A DNA stretch of 49,911 nucleotides from Pseudomonas sichuanensis. GTDB taxonomy: Bacteria; Pseudomonadota; Gammaproteobacteria; Pseudomonadales; Pseudomonadaceae. Below, piece after piece: positions 39,823-48,398 of the stretch. The position numbers and the translations under genes were made by a program. The notes under the pieces were generated by a model. The model did no database searches, was not told the origin of the DNA, and saw nothing but the letters and a program-made list of their open reading frames with translations. The stretch is taken from assembly GCF_003231305.1 (NCBI RefSeq), contig NZ_QKVM01000049.1, positions 1-49,911 on the forward strand. Direction: 5' to 3'. How positions within the stretch are numbered: the stretch's first letter is position 1; every line of letters starts with the position of its first letter.

Positions 39823-42225
39823 TTACGCCGGCTCGTCGGCCGGCCGGCCATTGTCCTGCACCAGCACCATGGTCTGCTGCGAGGACAAGGGGATGCCTTC
39901 ATCGCGCAAGCGCCCGAGGATGGTGAACAGCAAGTCGCTGCGGGTGCCCGAGACCTGCCGCGGCGAGGCCACGTAACCGCTTACGCCAATCACCATGCCA
40001 CTGCTGGTCAGGTCCTTGAACGTCACCGAACTGGCCGGCGCATCGAGAATCGACTCATGCTCGTGGTAGGCCGCCAGCAACACTTCGCGCACCTTGGCCG
40101 GGTCGGTCTCCAGTGGCAGCGTGAGGGTGATGCCGACCACCCCGAGGGCATTGGCCATGGTCACGTTGCGCACGTTCTGCGAAATGAACTGCGAGTTGGG
40201 CACGATCACCGTCGAACGGTCGGACATCTGGATCTCGGTGGCGCGCACGTTGATGCGGCGGATATCACCCTCCACACCCGCCAGGCTGACCCAGTCGCCC
40301 ACTTTCACCGGGCGCTCGGTCAGCAGGATCAGGCCGGAGATGAAGTTCTGCACGATCTGCTGCAGGCCGAAACCGATACCTACCGACAGCGCACTGACCA
40401 CCCAGGTCAGGCTGGTCAGGTTGATGTGCAGGGTGGACATCACCAGCATGGCCAGGAACAGGAAGCCCAGGTAACCCACCAGGGTCACCAGGGACGCACG
40501 CATGCCGGCGTCCATGTCGGTTTCGGGCAGCAGGCGATCGCTGAGCCAGCGCTTGACCACGCGAATGGCAAACCAGCCACCGATGAAGATGGCCACGGCC
40601 ATCAGGATGTCCTGAGGCACGATGTTCAGGTTGCCGAGCACCTTGCCGCCGGTGCCGTCCCAGTCGGCCAGGCTCAGCAGCAGCTCGCCCGGGCTGGTGC
40701 CCGAAGGCATGAAGACCAGCAAGGCGGCGGCGAACAGCAGCACAGTGCGGCCGATACCGGCCAGGATGGTGCTGGCCTGGGCCTGGTGGCGCTGTTGCAG
40801 GCCCAACGCCGAAGCCAGCGCCAGGCCACCGGGCTGGCGCGGCGAAAGCAAGGTTTCGCAGAGATCGCCGAACACCGTGACCAGCAAGTAGGCGCACACG
40901 GTGACCACGCTGATCCACAGCAGTTTGGCCGTGAGGAAGTAGGCCAACGTCAGGTAGCCGGCCACCAGCGCCAGCAGGATCGCCACCACCCACACCACGA
41001 TCACGAACGGGATCAGCCCGGTCAGGCCTTTGGGGCGTTCCAGGCCGTGCTGGCGACGGGCGCGGCGGTAGCACACCAGCGCAGCCACGAACAGCAGCGA
41101 CACCACCAGCGCGGTCAGGCCGTTGGTGGCCAGGGTCAGCGCCAGGCTGGTACCGATCACGCTGTTGATGCGCTCCATGGTGAGCATCACCATCAGCGTC
41201 AGGGCCAGCACCTTGGGGAACCAGCCCAGGGCGCTGGCCACTTCGTCGGCAATCGGCGGCAGGCGCCACGACGGGCGCTGCAGCATCAGCATGGCGCGGC
41301 CCAGGCCCGAGATGAAGGCGCTGAACACCACCAGGGCGAGGACATGGTTGGTCAGGCTGGCCAGGTCGGTGCCCAGCTCGGCGCTGCTTTCCAGGGCCCA
41401 GCGCAACAACGACACCGAGCCGGAGATGGTGCCCAGGGTCGCCAGGCTGACGCTCACGGCCAGGGCGCTGCGGCGCAGCCGGCCTACGGGCAGCCAGCGC
41501 ACCATGGCGTCAGCCAGCAACCGCTCGAGCACCCGGCGCACCAGGGTCCAGACCAGCACGGCGGCCACCAGGGCGCTGATGAACAACCAGCGGTGCTCGG
41601 CGCTGAACGCGCTGGCCATGGCATCGGCGGCCTCTGCGCGCAGGTCGCGCAGGCGGGCCACGTCGTCGTCGGTGGGACGGATCAGGCTCGACCAGAACGC
41701 CGGGCTCAGCGGGCTGGCGGCGCGGCTGGTGATCTGCGAGTTGAACAGGCTGCGGCGCAGGTTGACGATCTGCGTGGACAGGTCACGGGCCGACTGGGCC
41801 AGCGCGATGGTGTCCTTCTGCTCGGCAAGCACCGCGTTCTTCTCATCGTTCAGTTGCTTGCGCTGGCGGGTCAGGCTCTCGGCCTCTTCCGGCATCGGCG
41901 GGCCGAGCACGTTGAGCTGGTCGTCCAGGCGCTGCACATCGGCGGTACGCGCGGTGACCAGTACATCGGCCTGTCGCTGCACCTGCAGGGCCGACTGGCG
42001 CAACTGCGCGAGCAAGTCGTCGTTGGCGTTGCTGGTGACGCCCTGGCGGATCTGGTCGAGCCGTTCGCTCAGCTCTTCCAGGCCAGCGTTCTCGTCCAGC
42101 ACCTGCTGCTCGGCCACGGCCAGCCGCGACACCGGGGTGACTGTGGCAGCCCAGGCGGGTACGGCCACCCACAGTAGCAGGGCCAGAACCCCCACATAAA
42201 ATCGGTCAAGGCTGACACGCCTCAT
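39823..42225 (-). CDS. MscS-family mechanosensitive channel with DUF3772 domain
   Basis: The 800-residue inner-membrane protein has a signal peptide (cleavage near AWA, residue 26), a periplasmic coiled-coil domain of the DUF3772 type (about 30-200), some eleven membrane helices, and the MscS pore and beta-domain. That domain includes LTWVVSALSVGIGFGLQQIVQNFISGLILLTERPVKVGDWV near 610-650 and VIVPNSQFISQNVRN near 685. It would open under hypo-osmotic stress. It is a larger MscK/MscM-type relative. It is the only gene transcribed leftwards between the REP pair and ada. Confidence 0.93.
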   Translation of the reverse strand: MRRVSLDRFYVGVLALLLWVAVPAWAATVTPVSRLAVAEQQVLDENAGLEELSERLDQIRQGVTSNANDDLLAQLRQSALQVQRQADVLVTARTADVQRLDDQLNVLGPPMPEEAESLTRQRKQLNDEKNAVLAEQKDTIALAQSARDLSTQIVNLRRSLFNSQITSRAASPLSPAFWSSLIRPTDDDVARLRDLRAEAADAMASAFSAEHRWLFISALVAAVLVWTLVRRVLERLLADAMVRWLPVGRLRRSALAVSVSLATLGTISGSVSLLRWALESSAELGTDLASLTNHVLALVVFSAFISGLGRAMLMLQRPSWRLPPIADEVASALGWFPKVLALTLMVMLTMERINSVIGTSLALTLATNGLTALVVSLLFVAALVCYRRARRQHGLERPKGLTGLIPFVIVVWVVAILLALVAGYLTLAYFLTAKLLWISVVTVCAYLLVTVFGDLCETLLSPRQPGGLALASALGLQQRHQAQASTILAGIGRTVLLFAAALLVFMPSGTSPGELLLSLADWDGTGGKVLGNLNIVPQDILMAVAIFIGGWFAIRVVKRWLSDRLLPETDMDAGMRASLVTLVGYLGFLFLAMLVMSTLHINLTSLTWVVSALSVGIGFGLQQIVQNFISGLILLTERPVKVGDWVSLAGVEGDIRRINVRATEIQMSDRSTVIVPNSQFISQNVRNVTMANALGVVGITLTLPLETDPAKVREVLLAAYHEHESILDAPASSVTFKDLTSSGMVIGVSGYVASPRQVSGTRSDLLFTILGRLRDEGIPLSSQQTMVLVQDNGRPADEPA

Positions 42226-42279
42226 CGAATGTTCCTCTATACAACTCGACAGGGCGTGAATTCTACGCGGTCCGGCCGC

Positions 42280-43338
42280 TCAGGAGGGTGCCGTTTCTCG
42301 GGCCAGCAGCTGGCGTTTGCGTTCCACCCCCCAGCGGTAACCGCTGAGGTCGCCATCGCGGCGCACCACGCGGTGGCAAGGGATGGCCACCGCGATCGTG
42401 TTGGCCGCGCAGGCCTGGGCCACGGCGCGCACGGCCTTGGGTGCGCCGATGCGCTCGGCGATGTCGGTGTAGCTGACCCGGCTGCCCGCCGGCACTTCGC
42501 GCAAGGCCTGCCAGACCCGCTCCTGGAACGCCGTGCCCTGCACATCCAATGGCAGCGCCAGGCCCAGCGCCGGGGCTTCGACAAAACCGATCACCTCGGC
42601 GACCAGGCGCTCGAAGGCGTCGTCGCCACCGATCAGCTGGGCGTTGGGGAATTTGTCCTGCAGGTCCTGAAGCAACGGCTCGGGTTCATCGCCCAACAGG
42701 ATCGCGCAGATACCGCGCTCGCTCTGCGCCACCAGGATCGCCCCCAGTGAACACTGGGCGAGGGCAAAGCGGATGGTCGCGCCCTGCCCGCCGGCCCGGT
42801 ACTCACGGGGGCGCATGCCCAGGCGCTCGGCGGCACTTTCATAGAAGCGGCTGTTGGAGTTGTAGCCGGCGTCATAGATGGCCTCGGTGACACTGCCGGC
42901 AGCCTCCAGCCCCTCGCGCAGGCGCCGGGCGCGAAAGGCTGAGGCATAGGCCTTGGGGGTAAGGCCGGTTTCGGCCTTGAACAGGCGGTGCAAGTGGAAG
43001 GGGCTGAGGTTCAGGTCAGCGCCCAGTTGGTCGAGGTTAGGTGCCGTGTCGCTGGCTTCGATCAGGCGGCAGGCGCGGGCCACCACTTCGCTGCGTCGTA
43101 CCGCTTGGGTGCCTCCCGCACAACGCTTGCAGGCACGGTAACCGGCCGCCTCGGCTTGATGGGCGTCATTGAAGAACTCGACGTTCTGGCGTTTGGCCAG
43201 GCGCGACGAGCAGGCCGGCTGGCAGTACACGCCAGTGGTGCGCACGGCGTAGACGAAATGGCCGGTGGCTGCACTGTCGCGGGTTTGCACGGCGTGCCAG
43301 CGCTCGGCGTCGGTGGTGTAGCTGGGGACGAGGGTCAT
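42280..43338 (-). CDS. ada: Ada: alkylation response regulator and O6-methylguanine-DNA methyltransferase
   Basis: The 352-residue protein has the same domain order as E. coli Ada. The N-terminal methyl-phosphotriester domain has zinc cysteines Cys39, Cys43, Cys70 and Cys73. An AraC-type helix-turn-helix follows (LGADLNLSPFHLHRLFKAETGLTPKAYASAFRARRL, about 100-140). The C-terminal methyltransferase domain has the acceptor Cys321 in IPCHRVVR. Methylated Cys39 turns it into an activator. The start at 43338 is preceded by AAGGAG; the longer frame upstream has no family resemblance. It lies downstream of alkA on the same strand. Confidence 0.96.
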   Translation of the reverse strand: MTLVPSYTTDAERWHAVQTRDSAATGHFVYAVRTTGVYCQPACSSRLAKRQNVEFFNDAHQAEAAGYRACKRCAGGTQAVRRSEVVARACRLIEASDTAPNLDQLGADLNLSPFHLHRLFKAETGLTPKAYASAFRARRLREGLEAAGSVTEAIYDAGYNSNSRFYESAAERLGMRPREYRAGGQGATIRFALAQCSLGAILVAQSERGICAILLGDEPEPLLQDLQDKFPNAQLIGGDDAFERLVAEVIGFVEAPALGLALPLDVQGTAFQERVWQALREVPAGSRVSYTDIAERIGAPKAVRAVAQACAANTIAVAIPCHRVVRRDGDLSGYRWGVERKRQLLARETAPS

Positions 43339-43425
43339 GGCGTCGCTCCTTTGATTCGCTGCAGTTACCTTGCCTGGACAGGCAGAGCGCCGAACTCCGA
43401 TTCTTGCGGTGATTACACCGGCCCC

Positions 43426-43450
43426 ATCGCGGGGCAAGCCCGCTCCCACG
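43426..43450. repeat. Single REP unit between alkA and ada
   Basis: ATCGCGGGGCAAGCCCGCTC followed by CCACG is a single REP of the family seen at 32487. It sits in the spacer of the alkA-ada pair. Confidence 0.8.
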
Positions 43451-43470
43451 CGCCGATGCGTCTTGCCTGG

Positions 43471-44097
43471 TCATGCGCGCCACAGATACCAGGCCGCCAC
43501 CGTCCGGTATGGGCTCCACACGTCTCCCAGGGCCCGCATCCGCGCAGGCGTCGGCGCCTTCTCCAGGCCCTTCATCCGCCGATACCCTTCGCGCACGCCA
43601 AAGTCATCCACCGGCAGGATATCCGAGCGCTCCAGGCTGTAGATCAGCAGCATCTCCACCGTCCAGCGCCCCACGCCGCGCAGCGTTACCAGGCGCTCGA
43701 TCAGTGCATCATCGGCCAGGGTCAATGCTTCGTCGCGGCTGGGCACGATGCCGCCCAGGCTGGCCTGGGCAATGCCCTGCAGGGTCGCGGTCTTGCTGGC
43801 GGAAAACCCACAGGCACGCATCGCCTCCGGCGTGACCCGCAGCAACTGCTCGGGCGCTGGAAAGCACTGCCCGGGAAACAGCGCCAGCAATCGCCCAAGA
43901 ATCGCTTCCGCCGCCCGCGCATGCAGCTGCTGGTAGGCAATTGCCCGCACCAGCGTTTCGTAGGGTTCACGCCCCGGGGTGGCGGCATGCAGGCACGGGC
44001 CGGTCACGGCAATATGCCGCGCCCAATCCGCATCCTGCCCGGCCAGGTGCTCGGCGGCGGCAGCGAAGGCCTGGGGCGTAAGGTCTGCAAGGATCAT
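43471..44097 (-). CDS. DNA-3-methyladenine glycosylase (short AlkA type)
   Basis: The 208-residue protein carries the helix-hairpin-helix signature (LRGVGRWTVEML, about residues 139-150) and the catalytic Asp of LPVDDFG (Asp164 or 165), marks of the HhH-GPD glycosylases that remove 3-methyladenine and related bases. It lacks the N-terminal domain of the 282-residue E. coli AlkA. The start at 44097 opens the conserved MILADLTPQAF; a longer frame to 44226 has no similarity. It is upstream of ada, with an Ada-box-like sequence about 65 bases before the start. Confidence 0.92.
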   Translation of the reverse strand: MILADLTPQAFAAAAEHLAGQDADWARHIAVTGPCLHAATPGREPYETLVRAIAYQQLHARAAEAILGRLLALFPGQCFPAPEQLLRVTPEAMRACGFSASKTATLQGIAQASLGGIVPSRDEALTLADDALIERLVTLRGVGRWTVEMLLIYSLERSDILPVDDFGVREGYRRMKGLEKAPTPARMRALGDVWSPYRTVAAWYLWRA

Positions 44098-44161
44098 CGG
44101 GTAGCTCGAACAGGCTGAAAGCTTCAGCCTAGCGCAACCGTTCATCGGCGAAACGCTCAAT

Positions 44162-44174
44162 CTTGCGCTTCGAA
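44162..44174 (-). promoter_or_regulatory. Candidate Ada box upstream of alkA
   Basis: On the minus strand the sequence reads GAAGCGCAAGATTGAGC, with AAGCGCAAGATTG matching the E. coli ada-promoter box as I recall it. It is about 65 bases before the alkA start. A weaker copy (ACCGCAAGAATC) lies before ada near 43399-43411. Confidence 0.55.
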
Positions 44175-44215
44175 TCCTTGGTATACCGTTGATCTGACCG
44201 TGTCGCCCGCATAGA

Positions 44216-44234
44216 ATTGAGAACAATTCACAAT
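44216..44234. promoter_or_regulatory. Fur-box-like sequence before the FecI-type gene
   Basis: ATTGAGAACAATTCACAAT matches about 14 of 18 informative positions of the 19-base Fur consensus AATGAGAATNATTCTCATT, 30 bases before the sigma factor start. Confidence 0.75.
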
Positions 44235-44263
44235 CACATTAACCGGGCAAGGCTCTCCAGACG

Positions 44264-44779
44264 ATGCAGATCCCTGACACGCTGCAACCGGCCGAAGTCG
44301 ATCTGCTCTATCGCACCCACCATCGTTGGTTGCGCGGTTGGCTCAGCGCCCGCACCGGTTGCCGGGACAACGCCGCCGACCTCGCCCAGGACACCTTCGT
44401 GCGCCTGCTCAAGGCGCGCCAGGCTTCACCGCTGAAAGCGCCGCGTGCCTACTTGAGCAGCATTGCCCGTGGCCTGATGATCGACCAGTTCCGCCGCCGC
44501 GCCCTGGAAAAAGCCTACCTCGAAAGCCTGGCCAACCTGCCGGAACTGCAAGCGCCCAGCGAAGAGCAGCGCCTGGTCATCCTCGACACCCTCGAACGCC
44601 TCGACAGCGCCCTGCACAGCCTCAAGCCCCGCGCGCGCCAGGCCTTCCTCATGGCCCAGCTCGACGGCCTGCCCCTGGCCCAGATCGCCCTGCGCCTGGA
44701 CGTGTCGCGGGCCACGGTCGAACGCGACCTGGCCAAGGCCCTGGGCGTCTGCTATCGGTTGCGCTATGCCGACCTCTGA
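44264..44779 (+). CDS. FecI-type ECF sigma factor
   Basis: The 171-residue protein has sigma region 2 (YRTHHRWLRGWLSARTGCRDNAADLAQDTFVRLLKA, about 16-52) and region 4 (LKPRARQAFLMAQLDGLPLAQIALRLDVSRATVERDLAKAL, about 119-160), the build of iron-starvation ECF sigma factors. It would direct RNA polymerase to the TonB receptor promoter nearby. Transcription is probably repressed by Fur through the box 30 bases upstream. It overlaps the next gene by 14 bases. Confidence 0.93.
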   Translation: MQIPDTLQPAEVDLLYRTHHRWLRGWLSARTGCRDNAADLAQDTFVRLLKARQASPLKAPRAYLSSIARGLMIDQFRRRALEKAYLESLANLPELQAPSEEQRLVILDTLERLDSALHSLKPRARQAFLMAQLDGLPLAQIALRLDVSRATVERDLAKALGVCYRLRYADL

Positions 44780-45722
44780 CCAACAGCCCACCCAGGCCCA
44801 GGTCGACCAGGCCATCGACTGGCTGGTGAAGCTGCGCTACGACAGCCCCGGCCCGCGTACCAGGCAACAGTTCCAGCTGTGGCTGGCCAGCCACCCGCAA
44901 CATGCCGAGGCCTGGCAACGGGTCAGCGAACTGAGTGACGAACTGGCCAGCCTGCCCGTGGAGTTGAGCCGTCGTACCCTGGAGGGCAGCGAACGTCAAC
45001 GCATGAACCGACGCGACCAGCTGAAGCTGCTGTCGGTACTGGCGCTGGGTGGCACGCTGGGCTGGGTGGCGCGCGAGCCGCTGGGGCTACCGGCACTGCT
45101 GGCCGACAGCAGCACCGCAACGGGTCAGCGCCGCGAGCTGCAGGGCAGTGACGGCAGCCGCATCCGCCTCAACACCGCCAGCGCCATCGACCTGCGCTAC
45201 AGCGCCGATCTGCGCCAGCTGACACTGATACGTGGCGAGGTGAGCCTGGACAGCAATGCCAGCGACAATCGCCCGTTCCGCATCGCCACCCCCTTCGCCG
45301 CCCTGGCCACCCAGGGCGGCCAACTGCTGCTGCGCGAGAACACCCGGGGCCTGCTGCTGGCAGTACGGCGGGGCGACGTGACGCTGTTCCCCGCCTCTGC
45401 CGCAGCCCATCAGGTCAAGCCCGGTGAGGTGGTGCAGGTGCTGGCGACGGGGGGCTATCAACCGGCCACGCTGCACGGTGACCCGTGGGGCTGGACCGAT
45501 GGCGTGCTCAGCGTGCAGCAGATGCCACTGGGCGAGTTCGTCGACGAACTGTCGCGCTACCGCCCGGGCCTGCTGCGCTGCGCGCCGGCGGTGGCCGGGC
45601 TGAAGGTGTCCGGTACCTACCAGCTGGCCGATACCGATCAGATTCTGCTGCTGATCGCGCGCAACCTGCCGGTGCGCATCGACTACCGCACGCGTTACTG
45701 GGTGAGCATCGATGCCGCGTGA
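44766..45722 (+). CDS. FecR-type anti-sigma/sigma-regulator protein
   Basis: The 318-residue inner-membrane protein has a cytoplasmic anti-sigma domain (DUF4880-like, AIDWLVKLRYDSPGPRTRQQFQLWLASHPQHAEAWQRV, about 16-53), one membrane helix near 88-103 and a periplasmic FecR domain (GSDGSRIRLNTASAIDLRYS ... GEVSLDSN near 125-160). It relays a signal from the receptor's N-terminal domain to the sigma factor and often is needed for its activity. The start overlaps the sigma gene by 14 bases. Confidence 0.92.
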   Translation: MPTSDQQPTQAQVDQAIDWLVKLRYDSPGPRTRQQFQLWLASHPQHAEAWQRVSELSDELASLPVELSRRTLEGSERQRMNRRDQLKLLSVLALGGTLGWVAREPLGLPALLADSSTATGQRRELQGSDGSRIRLNTASAIDLRYSADLRQLTLIRGEVSLDSNASDNRPFRIATPFAALATQGGQLLLRENTRGLLLAVRRGDVTLFPASAAAHQVKPGEVVQVLATGGYQPATLHGDPWGWTDGVLSVQQMPLGEFVDELSRYRPGLLRCAPAVAGLKVSGTYQLADTDQILLLIARNLPVRIDYRTRYWVSIDAA

Positions 45723-45738
45723 AAAAATCGTGAAAATA

Positions 45739-45762
45739 AATGAGGTGAAATCTCATTCTCGT
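45739..45762 (+). promoter_or_regulatory. Fur-like palindrome and candidate ECF promoter before the receptor gene
   Basis: AATGAGGTGAAATCTCATT (45739-45757) is an inverted repeat with Fur-like half-sites AATGAG/CTCATT. TAAAT at 45737-45741 and CGT at 45760-45762 are spaced roughly as in iron-starvation sigma promoters. They lie 60-80 bases before the receptor start. Confidence 0.5.
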
Positions 45763-45818
45763 CCGGCCTGAAGGAACAAAGCCCGCAAAGTGGTCTTCAC
45801 AACCTTCAGGAGCGCTTC

Positions 45819-48293
45819 ATGATTCGCCCGTGTGCCCCCCGCAACGACACCCTGCGCAACGCCATGCGCGGCGCCGCCTTTGGCCTTGGCCTGGCCACCG
45901 TCGGCCTGCTGCCGGCACAGGCCAGCGCCGCGCCGGCAAGCCAGAGCCAACAGCGCGACTGGAACATCCCGGCCGGTCCGCTGGCCGTCGCGCTGGACCA
46001 GATGGCGCGCCAGGGCGGGCTGAACCTGTCGTTCGACGCCGACGGCCTGAAGGGCAGGACCACCAACGGCGTGCGCGGCCACTATGACAACGCCCAGGCC
46101 CTGCAGATCCTGCTGCATGGCAGCGACGTACAGATGCAGCAGCAAAGCGAGCAGAGTTTCCTGCTGATCCCGGCGCTGGACGCCGGTGATGCCTTGCAGC
46201 TGGGCGCCACCAGCATCTCCAGCGACCGCCTGGGTGAAACCACCGAGCACAGCGGCTCCTACACCACCGGCGCGGTGACCATCGGCAAGGCCCCACAGAG
46301 CATCCGCCACACCCCACAGTCGGTCACCGTGGTCACCCGCCAGCGTATCGACGACCAGAACATCACCAACCTCACCAACCTGCTGGAACAGACCCCGGGC
46401 GTGGTGGTCAACCTCACCGACAGCGAGCGGGTGCAGTACTTCGCCCGCGGCTACGCAATCGACGCCATCCAGTACGACGGCGCAACCGTGGTGCAGAGCA
46501 GTGGCGGCGGTTCGTTCATCCAGAGCGACTCGGCGATCATCGACCGCGCCGAGATCTTGCGGGGCGCCACCGGCATGCTGCGTGGCGCCGGCAACCCGTC
46601 GGGCACCGTCAACCTGGTGCGCAAGCGCCCTACCTACGAATTCCAGGGCGAAGGCAGCGTCACCCTGGGCACCTGGGATGCCCAGCGCTACGTCGCCGAT
46701 ATCTCCGGGCCGCTGACCGAGACCGGCAACGTGCGCGGCCGGGTGATCGCGGTGCATGACGAGAAAGACCACTTCCAGCAATCGCGCCAGGAGCGCAAGG
46801 ACGTGCTGTACGGGGTGATGGCGTTCGACCTGAACGACAGCACCACCCTGACCACCGGCCTTGAATGGACCCAGCTCGACGCCACTGGCGCCTGGGGCAA
46901 CCTGCCCGCCGACTACGATGGCTCGCCATTGCCGTTCGGCCGCAGCACCTACCTGGGCGCCGACTGGAACCGCTGGAACCGCAGCAACCTGCAGACGTTC
47001 GCCGAGCTCGAGCACCGCTTCGACAACGACTGGACCCTCAAGCTGATGGCCCAGCGCACCCACTTCGAGCTGGACGACAACGGCTTCAAGCAGACCTACT
47101 TCACCCGCGCCACCGGGGCCGCCAACCCCAGCCGCAACCCTTACCTGATGAACTACCAGGTCACCGAGGGCGATGGCGGCGAGAGCCTGCAGAACAACCT
47201 CAGCGCCACGCTCAACGGCCCGTTCGACCTGCTCGGCCGCAGCCACGAGCTGATGCTCGGCGTGGAGCGCATCCGCAACGACTCCTATGCCTCGGCCACC
47301 AACTTCGTGACCTCCGGGGTGTTCGACATCCGCACCTGGGACCCGAAAACCAGCCTGGCCAACCCGGACATCAACATCACCGCCCACCCGGTGCGCACCC
47401 GCACCACCCAGGAAGGGGCCTACGCCACCTGGCGCATCTCCCTGGCCGATCCGCTCACCGCGATCATCGGCGCGCGCGCCAACTGGTATGACTACGAGCA
47501 GGAAAACAACACCAAGGCCAATGGCAAATTCAGCGTCGACAACAAGATCGTGCCGTACGCCGCGCTGATCTACGACCTGAACGACAACTTCAGCACCTAC
47601 GCCAGCTACACCGAGATCTTCAACCCGCAGACCAACACCGACGCCGCAGGCTCGGTGCTCGAACCTGTGACCGGCGAAGCCTACGAGACCGGGATCAAGG
47701 GCGAGTTCTACGACGGGCGCCTGAACACCTCGCTGGCGTTCTTCCGCATCTATCAGGTGGGCAACGCGCTGGACGACATCAGCGGCCCCAACCCGTGCCT
47801 GCCCAACTACACCAGCGGCTACTGCAAGGTGGCCGCGGGCAAGAACCGCAGCCAGGGCTTCGAGCTGGAAATCTCCGGCGAAGTGCTGCCAGGCTGGAAC
47901 CTCAGCGGCGGCTACACCTACAACACCACCGAATACCTGAAGGACACCACGGGCAACAACGGCAACCCGATCCGCACCACCGACCCCAAGCGCCTGTTGC
48001 GCCTGTTCACCAGCTACCGCCTGCCGGGCGAGCTGCAGGCCTGGACCGTGGGTGGCGGGGTGCAGGCGCAAAGCGACATCTACAACCGCAGCGGCACCGC
48101 CGAGGCCTCGCAGTCGGGCTATGCGGTGTACAACGCGATGGTCAACTACCGCTTCAACGACAACTATTCGCTGCAGTTGAACGCCAACAACCTGTTCGAC
48201 AAAAAGTACTATCGCCAGGTGGCACCGACGCCGACCGGGTACTACTGGGGTGATCCGCGCAATGTGTCGGTGACCTTGCGCGGCACGTTCTGA
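45819..48293 (+). CDS. TonB-dependent siderophore receptor with signalling domain
   Basis: The 824-residue outer-membrane receptor has a signal peptide (cleavage near ASA, residue 31), an STN signalling domain (IPAGPLAVALDQMARQGGLNLSFDADGL, about 48-120), a plug domain (APQSIRHTPQSVTVVTRQRIDDQ ... DRAEILRGATGMLRGAGNPSGTVNLVRKRP, about 158-270) and a 22-strand barrel ending in VTLRGTF with terminal Phe. The STN domain would contact the FecR-type protein, completing a surface signalling system. The layout resembles FpvA/FoxA/FhuE-type receptors. The ligand is not identifiable, though a ferric hydroxamate or foreign siderophore is likely. Confidence 0.95.
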   Translation: MIRPCAPRNDTLRNAMRGAAFGLGLATVGLLPAQASAAPASQSQQRDWNIPAGPLAVALDQMARQGGLNLSFDADGLKGRTTNGVRGHYDNAQALQILLHGSDVQMQQQSEQSFLLIPALDAGDALQLGATSISSDRLGETTEHSGSYTTGAVTIGKAPQSIRHTPQSVTVVTRQRIDDQNITNLTNLLEQTPGVVVNLTDSERVQYFARGYAIDAIQYDGATVVQSSGGGSFIQSDSAIIDRAEILRGATGMLRGAGNPSGTVNLVRKRPTYEFQGEGSVTLGTWDAQRYVADISGPLTETGNVRGRVIAVHDEKDHFQQSRQERKDVLYGVMAFDLNDSTTLTTGLEWTQLDATGAWGNLPADYDGSPLPFGRSTYLGADWNRWNRSNLQTFAELEHRFDNDWTLKLMAQRTHFELDDNGFKQTYFTRATGAANPSRNPYLMNYQVTEGDGGESLQNNLSATLNGPFDLLGRSHELMLGVERIRNDSYASATNFVTSGVFDIRTWDPKTSLANPDINITAHPVRTRTTQEGAYATWRISLADPLTAIIGARANWYDYEQENNTKANGKFSVDNKIVPYAALIYDLNDNFSTYASYTEIFNPQTNTDAAGSVLEPVTGEAYETGIKGEFYDGRLNTSLAFFRIYQVGNALDDISGPNPCLPNYTSGYCKVAAGKNRSQGFELEISGEVLPGWNLSGGYTYNTTEYLKDTTGNNGNPIRTTDPKRLLRLFTSYRLPGELQAWTVGGGVQAQSDIYNRSGTAEASQSGYAVYNAMVNYRFNDNYSLQLNANNLFDKKYYRQVAPTPTGYYWGDPRNVSVTLRGTF

Positions 48294-48316
48294 CTTGCAC
48301 TGCCTGAGCGATCGTA

Positions 48317-48380
48317 TTCGCGGCTGAAGCCGCTCCCACAGGGCCTGCGCATGTCCTGTGGGAGCGGCTTCAGCCGCGAA
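48317..48380. repeat. REP inverted pair between convergent genes
   Basis: A 26-base perfect inverted repeat (48317-48342 with 48355-48380; TTCGCGGCTGAAGCCGCTCC core) fills the gap between the receptor gene and the convergent MFS gene, likely acting as a transcription barrier. Confidence 0.9.
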
Positions 48381-48398
48381 GAGGCCAGCACAAGAGGA

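Noticed and set aside
40057..42177. 706-codon plus-strand open frame opposite the MscS-type channel
   Set aside because: It is a shadow with abnormal His/Gln-rich composition; the minus-strand frame has clear MscS motifs and a signal peptide.
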